Origin: Pardosa pseudoannulata
Taxonomy: Eukaryota; Arthropoda; Arachnida; Araneae; Lycosidae
Reading direction: 5' to 3'
Assembly: GCA_032207245.1 (NCBI GenBank)
Contig: CM063501.1
Span: 53,331,893 to 53,395,892, forward strand
Length of the DNA stretch: 64,000 nucleotides
How positions within the stretch are numbered: the first letter of the stretch is position 1; every line of letters starts with the position of its first letter. Shown piece by piece: positions 46,437 through 58,761 of the stretch. Both the position numbers and the translations under genes were made by a program. Under the pieces are notes generated by a model. That model was given only the letters and a program-made list of their open reading frames with translations, was not told the origin of the DNA and ran no database searches.

Positions 46437-47660
46437 TACAAAAGACTAAATTATTACTTCAAAGGTAGTCTTACTACCTTTGAAAGTTTTAAAACTAGGT
46501 TTGATAACTTATCTTGTATTCTTATCAGATAGTTGATGTAATGAGAGAGTAGTCTGTTTGTAAACGTTCGTAGGGAATTTCGGAAGGCATTTCGGCAATA
46601 AAAAGTAATTAAATTTTGAATATACAATTTTAAAATAAATTATAGATTTTTCTGAAAATATGAGAAATTGTAACAAATGTGTTTATTTTCTTGCAACAAA
46701 TACATAATTTTATAAAAAGTTATATCTTTGTTTTTCATGAAATATTATGTTATATATTATGTTATTATTATGTATATATATGTATATATATGTTATTATT
46801 ATGTGTATATTGTTATTATTATGTATATTATTATTATGTTATTATGTTATTATTATTATGTATATTATTATGTATATATTTAAATATTATGTTATGTATT
46901 ATGTTATCAAAATATTATGTTATTCATACACAGTTTACAGGCGAAATAACATCAGATTTTACCAATAGCCACTGTTGTACAGAAAAGTATGCTTTTATAT
47001 CATTTCTTAGCATAATGCCAAAACCCTGCTCGAATCTGTTTCTATTCAATTTCAGTACTTAATACAAAAGTCTTTGCAGTTTAACCTTAAATATTTTAGT
47101 GATTAAGAACATAAAAAATCCTTAATTTGTATTCTGCTTTCGCTAATTAACACAAATAGTTACAAAAGACTAAATTATTACTTTGGTAGACTTGCTACCT
47201 TTCGAAAAGTTTTAAAAATAGGTTTGATAACTTAACTTGTTTTGTAATGAGATAGTTGATGGAATGAGAGGGTAGACTGTTTTTAAAAGTCCATAGGCAA
47301 TTTGGGAAGGCATTTCGACAGTAACATGTAATTAAATTTTGATTGTACAATTTTAAAATAAATTACAGATTTTTCTTAAAATATGAGAAATTGTAACTAG
47401 TGTGTTTATTTTCTTTTAAAACATGCATAATTTTATAAAAAATTATACATTTGTTTTTCATTAAACAAAATATTATGTTATTCATACACAGTTTACAGGC
47501 GAAATTACATCAGATTTTACCAATAGCCACTGTTGTACAGAAAAGCATGCTTTCATAACATTTCTTAGCATAATGCCAAAAGACTGCTCGAATCTTTAAA
47601 AGATAATGAGTATGCACATTTCAATATTAATTATCATCGTTTATACATTAGAGGAAATAT
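46437..47660. repeat. Module D, copies 2 and 3, joined by a core segment
   Basis: D copy 2 (46437-47030) and D copy 3 (47161-47660) match 35678-36194. They are linked by a partial core (TCTGTTTCTATTCAATTTCA to GCTTTCGCTAATTAAC, about 47031-47160) identical in layout to the one at 35550. Copy 2 contains an expansion of ATTATGTTATTATT-type microsatellite at 46745-46915. The other two copies have only GAAATATTAACC or a similar short stretch there, and the long frames at 46679-47062 come from this expansion. Confidence 0.85.
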
Positions 47661-48680
<1,020 letters not shown>

Positions 48681-49700
48681 TATAGATATTTTCTATGACA
48701 TAATTATTCTATATATCCACAAATAATACCCAAAGGTGTTCAAAGTTTATTTGGAGTAATAATAAGTCAAAAATTGAAAATTAAATTGAGTATTAATGCA
48801 TAATGAATATTTTTAAACTTTTCCTCTTGCATTAATTTAAAAAAATAACAAAATGTTCACTTATATAATCATCATTTGAGAAATAATCATGAGATTTTTT
48901 AAAAAATTTATTCATGTGATTAATTTAGTTAATTTTGAATGAATATATGCATACTAATTTTATAATTGCAATTTAATAATTTATGAAAACGATTTTTAAC
49001 GTTTATCACAGTCTAACAGAAACTTCCAATTTAAAATGAGGAAAATATTTTTTTTTATTTCTCTGGGCATGTAAGACATGTCCCAAAAGTTAGCAAATTA
49101 CAATAAAGCAAACGATATGGATAAAAATGGACAATTCACAACCCATTCCAATGATGGCACCTAAAGATTAGAATGAAGGACATGAGAGGGCAACAATGAT
49201 AGTTACTATACAAAATTTTTAGGATTAAAGGTCAATTAAATAAAATGGTATACAGATTCCATAATACTAGAAGCTAAGAGAAATGGTCTGTATAACAATA
49301 GATTGCTATGTTTACCTTTCGGATACTTTTGTAATTAAAATAATGAGCTGCTAAAAGATAAAAAAAAAGTCAATGTGACTCATTGTAACTTTAAGTTTTG
49401 ATTCGCAACCATAAGTAATACTTGTATTCTCCTTCCTTTAAAATATATTTTAAATGGTTGCCTTGCAGACGTAACAATGGTAACAACGTTCGATAAATAC
49501 AAAATAAAGTTCTGACTCTTAGACAGTCGAAGCAGAAGGCAAGATTTGTAGGAATTTTCAGCTTCTAACGTTCAGAGATAAATACTCATATATCAGACCG
49601 AAATGTCCGTTCACTTATTGACAAAAAATACTGTTAAAATTACCTCTATTTCCTGCAGTCCTTACCCTCTACAAATACCTGAATTTTTGTTGACAATTCA
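48681..49700. other. AT-rich DNA, nothing recognised
   Basis: No transposon ends or frames of interest. The part at 49070-49330 has more balanced composition. Confidence 0.4.
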
Positions 49701-50000
49701 TGTCATAAAGAACTGTTTTTAGTAGTGCGATTCTGTCAGGGCGGATTCTTGAAGAGGTCTGCGTTTTTTTTTTTTTTTTTGCTGTCATTTTATATTGTTT
49801 TCATATCTAATAAATTAGTCTCTCAAAGGAATACCAAGAAAGCTTTTCTCAATTCTACAACTAAAGAAAAATCAAAGATACAAGGAACACAAGAAATTGA
49901 TGTGAAATTTTTGATCAATACAACAAGCGAATACTTTTTGAACAATGATTATCTTTATACAAACTACTGTTTGACTTCAATAGCCTTCAGAAGATACTAG
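49701..50000 (+). other. Unassigned open frame with hydrophobic stretch
   Basis: The frame is open from a stop at 49680-49682 to TAG at about 49998, with no ATG near its start (the nearest start-like codon is GTG at 49725). It reads R-F-C-Q-G-G-F-L-K-R-S-A, then a hydrophobic run of about 17 residues encoded largely by a poly-T tract. A polar segment with two potential N-glycosylation sites (N-S-T and N-T-T) follows. This layout resembles a type II membrane protein's anchor and stem. However, the hydrophobic run is a by-product of the T tract and no catalytic domain follows. It is either part of an exon or chance. Confidence 0.15.
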
Positions 50001-50519
50001 TTTAAGAATTATTAGGTTTTCCATACCGTTTACTCTATTATTGAAAAAGGAAATTTATTAAAAAACAAATTATTAAAGATACATTTCACGTATCCTCCAT
50101 GAAAATTCATTGACAATCAGTGGCTAAATTAGAGTTATTCATGAGTGTGAAAGGTATAAATTAAAGTATTGGACCTAAAGTCAATGCTAGAACTCTAAAT
50201 GTTTTATATTTATGAATGCTAAATTCCTGCTGGAACTTTTTTGCAGTGTTTTTCCAAGATCCATTTGGTGATTTAAAAGTAATATTATCAATTCTCATGG
50301 AAATGCGTATACATTTTATGTGCTTTCTTTTGGGCTATCGTGATTTTCCTTCAACGGAAACTTGACACAGCATTGACCTTTTTAGGAAATAACCGACGAT
50401 AACAACGACATTAACCAATGAGAAAAATTCATATACTAGAATTTGTTCAGTTGATAATTACAAAGACCGAATCCAATCGAATGATAATTACTTCCAGAAT
50501 TAGCATACTAGCTGAGAAA
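50001..50519. other. AT-rich spacer
   Basis: Nothing recognised. Confidence 0.4.
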
Positions 50520-50882
50520 CTAAATTGTGTGGGAGTAGACATTCACACCACACCCAACATTACTGACTCCCGCACCTTGGAGTAATGAATGACCGATAGT
50601 AGAGGTGATAACCCCTCTCCTCTCTCCCCCAACAATATGGATTGGTGAGAATTGATAAACAGCATCCTGTTTGCAACAATTGTGAGTGATAATTTCTGAT
50701 TGATGCCAGGCGCTATCGCTTTCAGAGGATGTGATTTTAATGAGGATCCGTTTTAAAGCTCGGATGATACGAACAGAGAAATCGCTTTTCGATTTCTTTG
50801 TTCGAAGTGCAAATAACAAATAGCCGGGCAAGCCTAAGTCCTCACCAAGGCTGTCCTGATTTCGAGCCTTGATCAAGGACAT
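50520..50882 (-). other. 120-codon open frame in a GC-richer block
   Basis: The frame starts M-S-L-I-K-A-R-N-Q-D-S-L-G-E-D and ends G-C-G-V-N-V-Y-S-H-T-I. It has normal amino-acid diversity, no signal peptide or membrane segment, and a basic middle part (R-I-I-R-A-L-K-R-I-L-I-K). It is among the longest non-repetitive frames in the window, and the DNA is clearly less AT-rich than its surroundings. A TATA box lies about 45 bases upstream of the ATG. I recognise no family. It could be a small gene, the first exon of one, or the start of an LTR or transposon transcript. Confidence 0.3.
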
Positions 50883-50922
50883 TCGGGTGCCAAGGACACC
50901 GAAGTGAGAAACAAAACCAAGC

Positions 50923-50937
50923 CCATTATATATCCAC
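50923..50937 (-). promoter_or_regulatory. TATA box upstream of the 120-codon frame
   Basis: The minus strand reads GGTGGATATATAATGGGC, a good TATA consensus in a GC-richer setting. It lies about 45 bases upstream of the ATG at 50882. A TCACTTC sequence about 30 bases downstream could act as an initiator. Confidence 0.35.
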
Positions 50938-50950
50938 CACCCTCAAAATG

Positions 50951-52205
50951 TCTCCTTCAGCGAAATGGTATGAACTAGGATGATCTCGAACTAAAAAGGA
51001 TTTTCTTTTGTTTCGAAAATTCGGTAAAAGGGGTTGGGTTACTGGAGAACAAAAGGCCTTTGAAACTTAATTTCAGAATGCATTTTTTTAGTGTGATTGA
51101 GAGACAGGATTATTGACTACGTGTTAAGAAAGATCATGAATATAGTAAAAAGTGATTAACTCGATTTATGTCTCAAATTTTTTTGTTTCGTTGAAAGATG
51201 GATTTGACTATTGAATATATCTAATTATTAATTTCGTAGTTAAAATCGAATATCGAATTGTATTGTTCAAGAATATATAATTTAAACTACAATCTGATTA
51301 CAAAGTAAAAGGCTAGAAACTTAAAATATTGTGTGGTAATACATTTTAAATGAATAATATCTAACTATAAATTTAACAGTCTTTTAAAACAAGTAAAATT
51401 GGGAAATAATTTCCATATTGACTATTGTAAAGGGAATACTTTTTTTATGAAAAATTTAAGGCAAAAATCTAAACGTGTGTTATATAACGAAAACTTTTAT
51501 TGCTTAACGCAATCACTCGCTATACATATGATTAAGGACAATCATTTAAGGAATATTATAATAAAAAATATGTTATATATGGCTATAAATTTAACAGTTT
51601 TCTAAACAATTAAAATCAGGTAATAGTTATCTCATTTACTCGTACATAACGCAAATCAAAAGTTTAGGGAGAAAATCTTGGCCCTCGTTATACAAAAAGT
51701 AACATATTTGCTGCTTCCTGTAATCATCCTATATACATTTCAATAAAGAAATTCATTTTATGAAAATATAAAAATGTAAAATTTTACTGAACAAAAATAT
51801 TTTTGTATCTATGCATCTTTAACATTGTAATTATTTTGTTCAGCAATAACTATTAACTTTATAAGCAGAATTTTTTACTCCAATAAGAGTTCCCATTATT
51901 TGTTACATTTTGGACTCTATCCACCTATATGCGATAGTATAACTGGAGAACAAACCTAGATCATGAAGATATATACAGTCCGTCAAATAACACCTCCTAA
52001 AAATGGGGAGATGTGCGAGATCTTCAATTTTAATATTTCCAACTTCACCTCATAGTATAGGTATCCCCTCCAATAAGGAATGACGACCGAGAGCAATCGT
52101 GAGGGATCTCAGTACAAATGAAGTCATCTTTAAAACAGCATTAAAAGAACGCTGCAGCTTGATTTACTGTGTCGACATAGCAACTGTCTTACAATCTAAT
52201 AAGTT
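50951..52205. other. AT-rich DNA, nothing recognised
   Basis: A GC-richer portion at 51980-52170 (CCTCCTAAAAATGGGGAG and GGAATGACGACCGAGAGC) has no assigned identity. The 68-codon frame at 51399-51605 is lysine- and asparagine-rich. Confidence 0.4.
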
Positions 52206-52955
52206 CCTTGTGTATCAGACTTTTGGTGCGCAATGTACACGAGACAAAATTTTTTGTACTTTTTTCTCGTAAAACTCAGGGTACATTTTATACACGCTTG
52301 CGCGTTATACATGAGTATATGCGGTATATATTTTTGGAGGCTTAAGTTACTTGTGTTTATTTGTTTTAAGTGGATTACAACGTATTTAGTTAACAAATTT
52401 CACTCCCTTATAAAACTTAAAATACCTCTAAAATATAAACTTCTAAAATCTTAATATATAAACTTAAAATTGACCTAAATAATATCATAAATGTTTCTAT
52501 ATTTTATTCAAATCTTTTTTTCTTCATTCTCAATTATTAAAGCTAGATACTAAATCAAGTAATAATCGGTATTCAAGTACCTTGTGTATCAACCTTTATG
52601 TGCGCAATGTACTCAAAACAAATTTTTTGTACTTTTTTCTCATGAAAATCAGGGTGCGTTTTATATAAGCTTGCGCATCATACATGAGTATATAGGGTAT
52701 ATGTTTTTGGACGTTTCAGCTATTTGTGTTTATTTGTTTTAAGTGGATAGCAACATATTTAGTTTACAAATTTCACTCCTTTATAAAACTTAAAATACCT
52801 CTAAAATATAAACGTCTAAAAACCTAATATATAAACTTAAAATTGACCTAAACAATACCATAAATATTTCTATATTTTATTCAAATCTTTTCGTCTTTTT
52901 TAGATACATTTTTCTCAATTATTAAAGATAGATACTAAATCAAGTAACAATCAAT
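52206..52955. repeat. Two-copy direct duplication, offset about 374 bp
   Basis: CCTTGTGTATCA, TGCGCAATGTAC, TTTTTTGTACTTTTTTCTC and ACTTAAAATACCTCTAAAAT occur from 52206 and again from 52580. The copies differ at scattered positions and are joined by a short CTAAATCAAGTAA-containing link. The frames at 52196-52396 and 52233-52454 lie within copy 1. Confidence 0.88.
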
Positions 52956-54299
52956 TTTCAAGAATAATAATATATCAATTTATTACTACAGCTGTTGAAA
53001 TTAAATTTAATTCTTCCAGTTTAAACTTAAAAAAGGCAATGCTCACATTTTATCAGTTAAGAAATAAAAGTATCAATGTATCGAACGCAGAGTTTAGATG
53101 AACACTCCCATAAAACATTTTAGGATACTGTTGATTGCTTGCGGCCTACGAGTTTCAATGCTAAGATAAGGAAGGTAGATTTTTTTTCTTTTCAGAACAA
53201 CTAACTTGACTGGGAATTCCCAGCTCTAATAGGAATTTATATTTTACTTTCAAGGTGAGATGTTCCCTTCTTGTGTAAATAAGATGCTTATAAATTATTC
53301 GTTTCATCATATTTAGCTACGGCAAACGCACTTGATACATATACAAAAAGCTTTTGTGCTTTTTAAAACAAATTAATTAAGAGGCAATTTCAAAAGTGCT
53401 TAAAAACATAAAGGTGATTACAACAGTGTCATTCAACGTGTAATAAAAGTTGAATATAATGTCACAATGCTATTCTATTCAACGGCATTCTTTGGTAATA
53501 AGCTGAAAGATTTGAAGGCTCTGGTTGACTCCTCAATATATAGGCATCATTCAGTCAGTTTGTACGTTATTCCTAAGAAATCTAGCTGGAATTTCTTAAA
53601 AGCTGCCTAATTTAATAATTAATCAAAGTAATGATATCAGGTCTTACTTTTTTTGATTATCTTGATATTTTTGAAAAATGGTAAACTGATACTATTATTC
53701 TTCTTTATATGGCTATCGTATATTTTTACAATTATAGATATCTGGGACTATCAGTGGATAATAAAATATAACCCCGATTGAAGCACATAAATAATTTCTT
53801 CATTTACCTGACTATAAAATATACTCCAATTTTTTGTAACTTTTATGTAGCATTATAGATTATGAGTTCACTTTAAATACAAGCACATAGTCACGTCCAA
53901 AAATTTAAATGTTCTGCTTGGAGGCCTTTACAAATGTTATAAGGAGTAGCTTTTAAACCATTGTAAAAATTCCCCATTAATATCTTTGAACAATAGACCT
54001 AGAGTATTTTAGTGTAAAAAGTTATTGTAGATTGGAATGATATAAGGATAGTTTTATGCTAGCTATTCTTTTGGATTCAAATAACAAATTTCTGGAATTA
54101 ATAATTTCCTTCTGTATTGTTCGTATATATTTTTAGTCTATATTTTTTAAAATTTAATGCTATGAGATTAATAATATATCACCCACGGTATAAACAATTT
54201 TTAGCTTGTTGTAAACATATACGTAGAATGTGTGCTGCTTACATAGTTTAGCTGCTTACAAACCTAAGAGGCAATAGTGCAACTGGATTCTATGGACCA
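52956..54299. other. AT-rich DNA, nothing recognised
   Basis: No repeat shared with other parts of the window and no frame of interest. Confidence 0.4.
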
Positions 54300-54690
54300 A
54301 GCTCTCTAATCCAGAGATTTCTTACAGTAAGCATAAAGATGACAAATAACGTAAAATAAACCACTAAAAGAAGAAAAAAGATATAGTAGGGTGGATTCGT
54401 GAGTTCATAACACAAAAATCTAGAGAGTAGAAAGTTTTCGGATAGAAAACACGAAATACATTTGTGGCCAGGGACATCCGTACTCTATGACCTAACAATC
54501 TAATCCAGATATTTCTAACGGTAAGCATAAAGATGGCAACGAACGTAAAATAAATAGCTAAAATAGGAAAGAAAGATAGAGTAGGGTGTATTCGTGAGTT
54601 CATAGCACAAAAATCAAGAGAATAGAAAGTTTAGGTACAGAAAACATAAAATATATTTGTGGCCAGGAACATCCATGCTCTGTGACGACT
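54300..54690. repeat. Two-copy tandem duplication, period about 194 bp
   Basis: TCTAATCCAGA, GTAAGCATAAAGATG, GTAGGGTG(G/T)ATTCGTGAG and TTGTGGCCAGG(G/A)ACATCC repeat at about 194-195 bp. A 79-codon hydrophobic minus-strand frame (54603-54364) spans the junction, so the peptide M-N-S-R-I-H-P-T appears twice. The protein, if any, is unrecognised. Confidence 0.85.
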
Positions 54691-55356
54691 AAAGGTTGAA
54701 TGAGTGCTTTCATGATTCTGAGTGAGTGGTAGAAAAATAGAAACTTAAAATAGTAAAGGTGCTATTATTACCAGACCATTAGTGCTAAAAAAGTTAAGAT
54801 TGCAGATTACATCTGGTGTTTCGAATAACTCTTCTGTTTCATTGAAAGTTTTATGGTATATTGTGTAAAATATAAAGTAAGAATAAAACTTTACTAAATA
54901 AATTTTAGTATGATCACCACACTAAATTGGCATATTAGAATATAAGACAGTTTGATGTTATTACTTTTTTTGTTTAAAAATGGTTTATACTCTACAAAGT
55001 TACCTAAACTAAATACAGAAGCAGATTAATTGTAGATTCTGACATAAGAATTCAGTTACGGCGAATAAACTAGAACTTGACAAGAGAAAACGACATAGGA
55101 TAAAATAAATTTTATATTTTACATTAAAAATTCCTTTTGCTTCATTTGTCTTTATAACTGCGTTATTTACTTTTCAATAGTTAGGGTTTTTCAGCTTTAG
55201 TTTGTTATATAATGCATTCATAAAGTTTTCATTTAATATCAGTTAATATAAAATCCAAAAATATGTAACGTATGTAAACAGATTCCATATTAAAAAATTT
55301 ATAACTTCTTGACTAATCAAAAGTATCAGACATCTTTATCTTATTTCATCAATATT
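54691..55356. other. AT-rich spacer
   Basis: Nothing recognised before the Tc1/mariner-like element. Confidence 0.4.
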
Positions 55357-55358
55357 TA

Positions 55359-56767
55359 CACTGGTGTTCAAAATTAAGGGAATTTTCAGCTTGGGTCAAT
55401 TATCTCCAAAATTACTCCTAATGAAACTTGATCTTAATGAAATCATAGATAGGTATAATGCAAATACAATAATTCTTCAGTTATATTTCAAACTTATGAT
55501 CGGGCGTGACACTGATCGTAGTTGAAAGGCTAAACATTAGAACAAATTAAAAAAAGGGTAAATAGGGGGTATGGTCTCTCCTTACTTACATGTAGTCCTT
55601 ATACCATTATTTCACACAAGAAATGAGGCAATGTGCGAGCTTTTCAGACTAATTGTCTCACCCTTTCAGGCGTGTTTTTATGGTGCCTGGTAGGTTTTCG
55701 TAAGGGAATTGAGAGCTGCAATCGCCTTCCTTCAGATCATCCTAAACATTCTATATAGCTAAGATTTCCCACTGGCAACCGTGAAACCAATTTTGAAATT
55801 AGAAAAGCTTTAAAAAATCATTGATTTGTAGTTTTTGCCTAGAAGAAATTAATTAAGAATTAGTACAAAACTCTATTTTCATATTGGTTCTTATTTTTTC
55901 TTTTCACACTAACATTAACAGAGTTGGTGGTGGACATCCATTCATTGGTTGTTGCAGGTGACCATCCATAATACTCCCACTAAATTATCTTTTTTCAAAC
56001 ATTTTGAAACTTTTTCAAACTTATTTTAGTACATCTTTACTTTATTTTCTTTATTCCATACTTGAATATTGATTGTTGCAGGTGACCATCCATAATACTT
56101 CCACTAAATTATCTTTTTTCAAACTTTTTGAAACTTTATCAAACTTATTTTAGTACATCTTTATTTTAGTACATTTATTTTCTTCATTCCATACTTGAAT
56201 ATTGATTCCGAAATAATGTAACACTGTTGAGTCTTTGATTGAAATTGCTTAATTGTTAGAACTATCATAGCTTTTTATTTATTTTCAATTTCAATCTTTT
56301 ATGATATTGTGAAATAAATAGTGTTGTTGGAACTTTGATTATTTTCCTAAAACTTCAAAAAATCTTCAATATTTTTTATTCTGACTTCGTGCTTTTTCAA
56401 GCTTATTCTTATATGTAAAAGTCATGAATCGCAAAATTTATACAACAAGGGTTTCAAACTGTTTTAATGAATTAAAATAGCAACCTTTGTTTTTAATTAT
56501 CTATGCATATCATTTCACAATGCTGCTTATGTCCTTCTTTCAGAATTTTATGAAATTGGGCGATTTTAAAAGTGTTTTCCACAAACATCTTCCAAAAGGG
56601 GATTTTAAGACTTTATAATATGAAATTTTCAGCTGTATAGGACTGGGGTCTAGAGAACTAGCTGGTCAATTATCAACCTATGTACAAATCAAATTCATTA
56701 AAGTCTGTCCAGTAATTCTGAAGATAATCAACCATATTTGAAAATTCACTTAATTTTGAATGCCAGG
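55359..56767. mobile_element. Tc1/mariner-like element with long inverted ends
   Basis: The left end starts CACTGGTGTTCAAAATTAAG and the right end, read inward, starts CCTGGCATTCAAAATTAAG. Similarity continues for nearly 60 bases (GGGAATTTTC or GTGAATTTTC, then TCAATTATCTCCAAAATTAC or its counterpart). TA flanks both sides (55357-55358 and 56768-56769), the target duplication of the Tc1/mariner superfamily. The length of 1,409 bp is in the range of complete Tc1-type elements. However, the interior is AT-rich, contains a tandem duplication and shows no readable transposase or DDE motif, so the element is either very decayed or a non-autonomous derivative. Confidence 0.75.
55950..56205. repeat. 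Duplication inside the Tc1/mariner-like element
   Basis: GTTGCAGGTGACCATCCATA and the following about 110 bases (TAATACT, CACTAAATTATCTTTTTTC, CTTATTTTAGTACATC and CCATACTTGAATATTGATT) are repeated in tandem at about 120 bp. Confidence 0.85.
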
Positions 56768-56769
56768 TA

Positions 56770-57861
56770 TTTCTATGCATTATTCATTCAAAACACACCA
56801 CTTCCGATCTGAATAAGCAGTCGGCGATTTCAAAGAGTATTTCTAAAATTTAGAGATTCCGTACTCAAGGAAGTGGGGGAGAAAATAATGGTTAGACTTT
56901 ATTTAAACGACAAATAATCATTATTCACGTATGGAAAGAACGGTTATAATTAATTATTCTAATGAGAATCGTGAATCAGTAAACTTCACAAATAGGTCAG
57001 GAAACAATAATGTGTACCGGCGAGATATTTATGTTAAATGTTTATGCTCTAATGCCGCTACTGCTTAAAATAGAAAGTTTGTTGTCAGTTTTTAGAAAAT
57101 ATCGATATCTCATGTTACCTAGAAAAGAATTTCAATTATTAGTTTTAAATAACAAATTAAATTATTGCGTTTTATGGTTTACTGTAATTCTGCATTTTAT
57201 ACTCTCTGAATGTAGTAATAATAAACAGTAATTTAAATGCATATTTTATAATTAATTGCATTTATTTATTGTATAAATTATTGGGAAGTATAAAATATTC
57301 TTTATGTTTGTTACTGAGGTGAAATCATATTTCATCTTTTTAAACCAATTTAAATTATTTTAAATTTAAATTAAAATAGCCATATTTAAATTAATATTTT
57401 ATCCAATAATTCCTCTAATTAATTGAACTCAGAAACAAGAACATAGAAATTACAATTTTCAAATCTGTGTGAAGGTTAGTTCTTTATTTTATTTTCCTCA
57501 GATCTACATTTCAGAATAATAAAATAATTGATCTTTTTTTCATTTTTTAGAATTTAGTTACTTTTTAAGATGAGCAACTTTCATATGCTAATAAGTTGTG
57601 TTTACTTCTGATATTTAATTTATCAAAATAATAGACAAAAACAACGGAATATGTTTTAGAAAATCCTATAGATTTGCATTTAGGACAAAAATCTCTTTAA
57701 AAATTCAAATAAACACTAAATGTAGCAAATTGTTCTTTATCCTTTATCAGAGTCTAACTTTATAAAAATATTTAGTTTTGTTTTATGAAGAAATCTTTAA
57801 TAAAATACAAAATGAACAAATACTACAGAAAAAATACAGAAATCCATTTACCTGCAAAAAA
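56770..57861. other. AT-rich DNA, nothing recognised
   Basis: The 73-codon plus-strand frame at 57010-57231 has leucine-rich composition but no domain I recognise. Confidence 0.4.
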
Positions 57862-57907
57862 ACTTCTGACGATTGATACTTGAGCGCCGGTCACGTACGG
57901 ATTAGTG

Positions 57908-58479
57908 CAGGGATAGCCAAACTACGGCCCACCGGAAGATTTTATCCAGCTCGCGGATAGAATTTTACGTTGCCGGTCTGAGACAAATTAAAAGAAATAT
58001 ATATTTATACATTATACAGCCATCTCCTTTTCTACTTTGCTGAAATATTAAATCCCAAATTTATTATCTCACGCCCAGAAGATCAGTGGTATATTTGCTT
58101 CTTATATGCGAGGCCGAAAGATGGCCGATTGGTTAGCTGCTGGCTTTCGGTACCGGAGTTCGTGGGTTCGAATCCCACTGTGGAATGGATGGAAATTCTT
58201 ATATGTGAACAAGTGTTTTCAACTTTGAACCTTAGAAAGAATAATTTCAGAAATAGACTGACATTTAGCATCGTTCCTTAAAATCAGTACATCTCACTTC
58301 GAACCTCAGTATGAGGAACTTTTAAAAATGAAATCGCAATTTCATTTATATCATTAACGTATTTAAACCGTTAGGTACTTGTATATTGTTTTTAAAATTT
58401 TAGAAAAATTTATCTTGGCCCGCCAAACTTATTTTCTTTCGATTTTTGGCCAGAGGTCAAAACAGTTTGTCCATCCCTA
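57908..58479. mobile_element. hAT-like non-autonomous element
   Basis: Inverted ends CAGGGATAGCCAAACT and TAGGGATGGACAAACT (complement of 58464-58479) are 16 bases long. They are flanked by 8-bp duplications GATTAGTG (57900-57907) and GGTTAGTG (58480-58487), which match at 7 of 8 bases. An 8-bp duplication with CAGGG-type ends is characteristic of the hAT superfamily. Further GGCCC or GGCC motifs next to each end are common in this group. No transposase is encoded in its 572 bp. A SINE fragment sits inside. Confidence 0.85.
58112..58195 (+). repeat. SINE head only, inserted in the hAT-like element
   Basis: 84 bases: A box TGGCCGATTGG, perfect B box GGTTCGAATCC, then only the first bases of the SINE body and a short A run. 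TTCTTATATGCGA (58099-58111) and TTCTTATATGTGA (58196-58208) match at 12 of 13 positions and are read as the target duplication. The antisense frame here gives the V-G-F-E-P-T-N-S-G-T string. Confidence 0.8.
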
Positions 58480-58585
58480 GGTTAGTGTAACAACATGGTT
58501 TCTTTGTGAGTACAAACATAACGGTATATACAAAAAAACGAAGCCAAATGTTCATGTCTACTACATACATTCAGGAAAAATTTAG

Positions 58586-58761
58586 GCCGAAAGCTGGCCG
58601 ATTGGTTAGGGCTCTGATCATCGGTACCGGAGTTCGTGGGTTCGAATCCTACTATGGCATGGATGTTTGTAGCCGTTCGGAATCGGCTTAAAGCAGTAGA
58701 TCCCTGTCTCATTACCTCACGTGTGCAAATCAGTAGACCGTAGCGCTGCAAACCAAACCAA
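58586..58761 (+). repeat. Full-length tRNA-derived SINE with perfect target duplication
   Basis: 176 bases: a tRNA-like head (TGGCCGATTGG; GGTTCGAATCC) and a body with CATGGATGTTTGTAGCC, GGCTTAAAGCAGTAG and GTCTCATTACC. It ends in CCAAACCAA. It is flanked by identical 15-bp copies of TCAGGAAAAATTTAG (58571-58585 and 58762-58776). The paralogous TTAA-family copy at about 59695-59715 lacks the insertion. Frames at 58482-58751 minus and 58506-58691 plus are SINE translation, not genes. Confidence 0.95.

Noticed and set aside
46679..47062. A 127-codon frame, the longest on the plus strand.
   Set aside because: Its length comes from the ATTATGTTATT microsatellite, and flanking parts are satellite module D, whose other copies do not keep the frame.
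58083..58271. A 62-codon minus-strand frame with the same V-G-F-E-P-T-N-S-G-T string.
   Set aside because: Antisense of the SINE head nested in the hAT-like element.
58482..58751. An 89-codon minus-strand frame containing V-G-F-E-P-T-N-S-G-T.
   Set aside because: It is the antisense translation of a SINE B-box region, bounded by a perfect target duplication.
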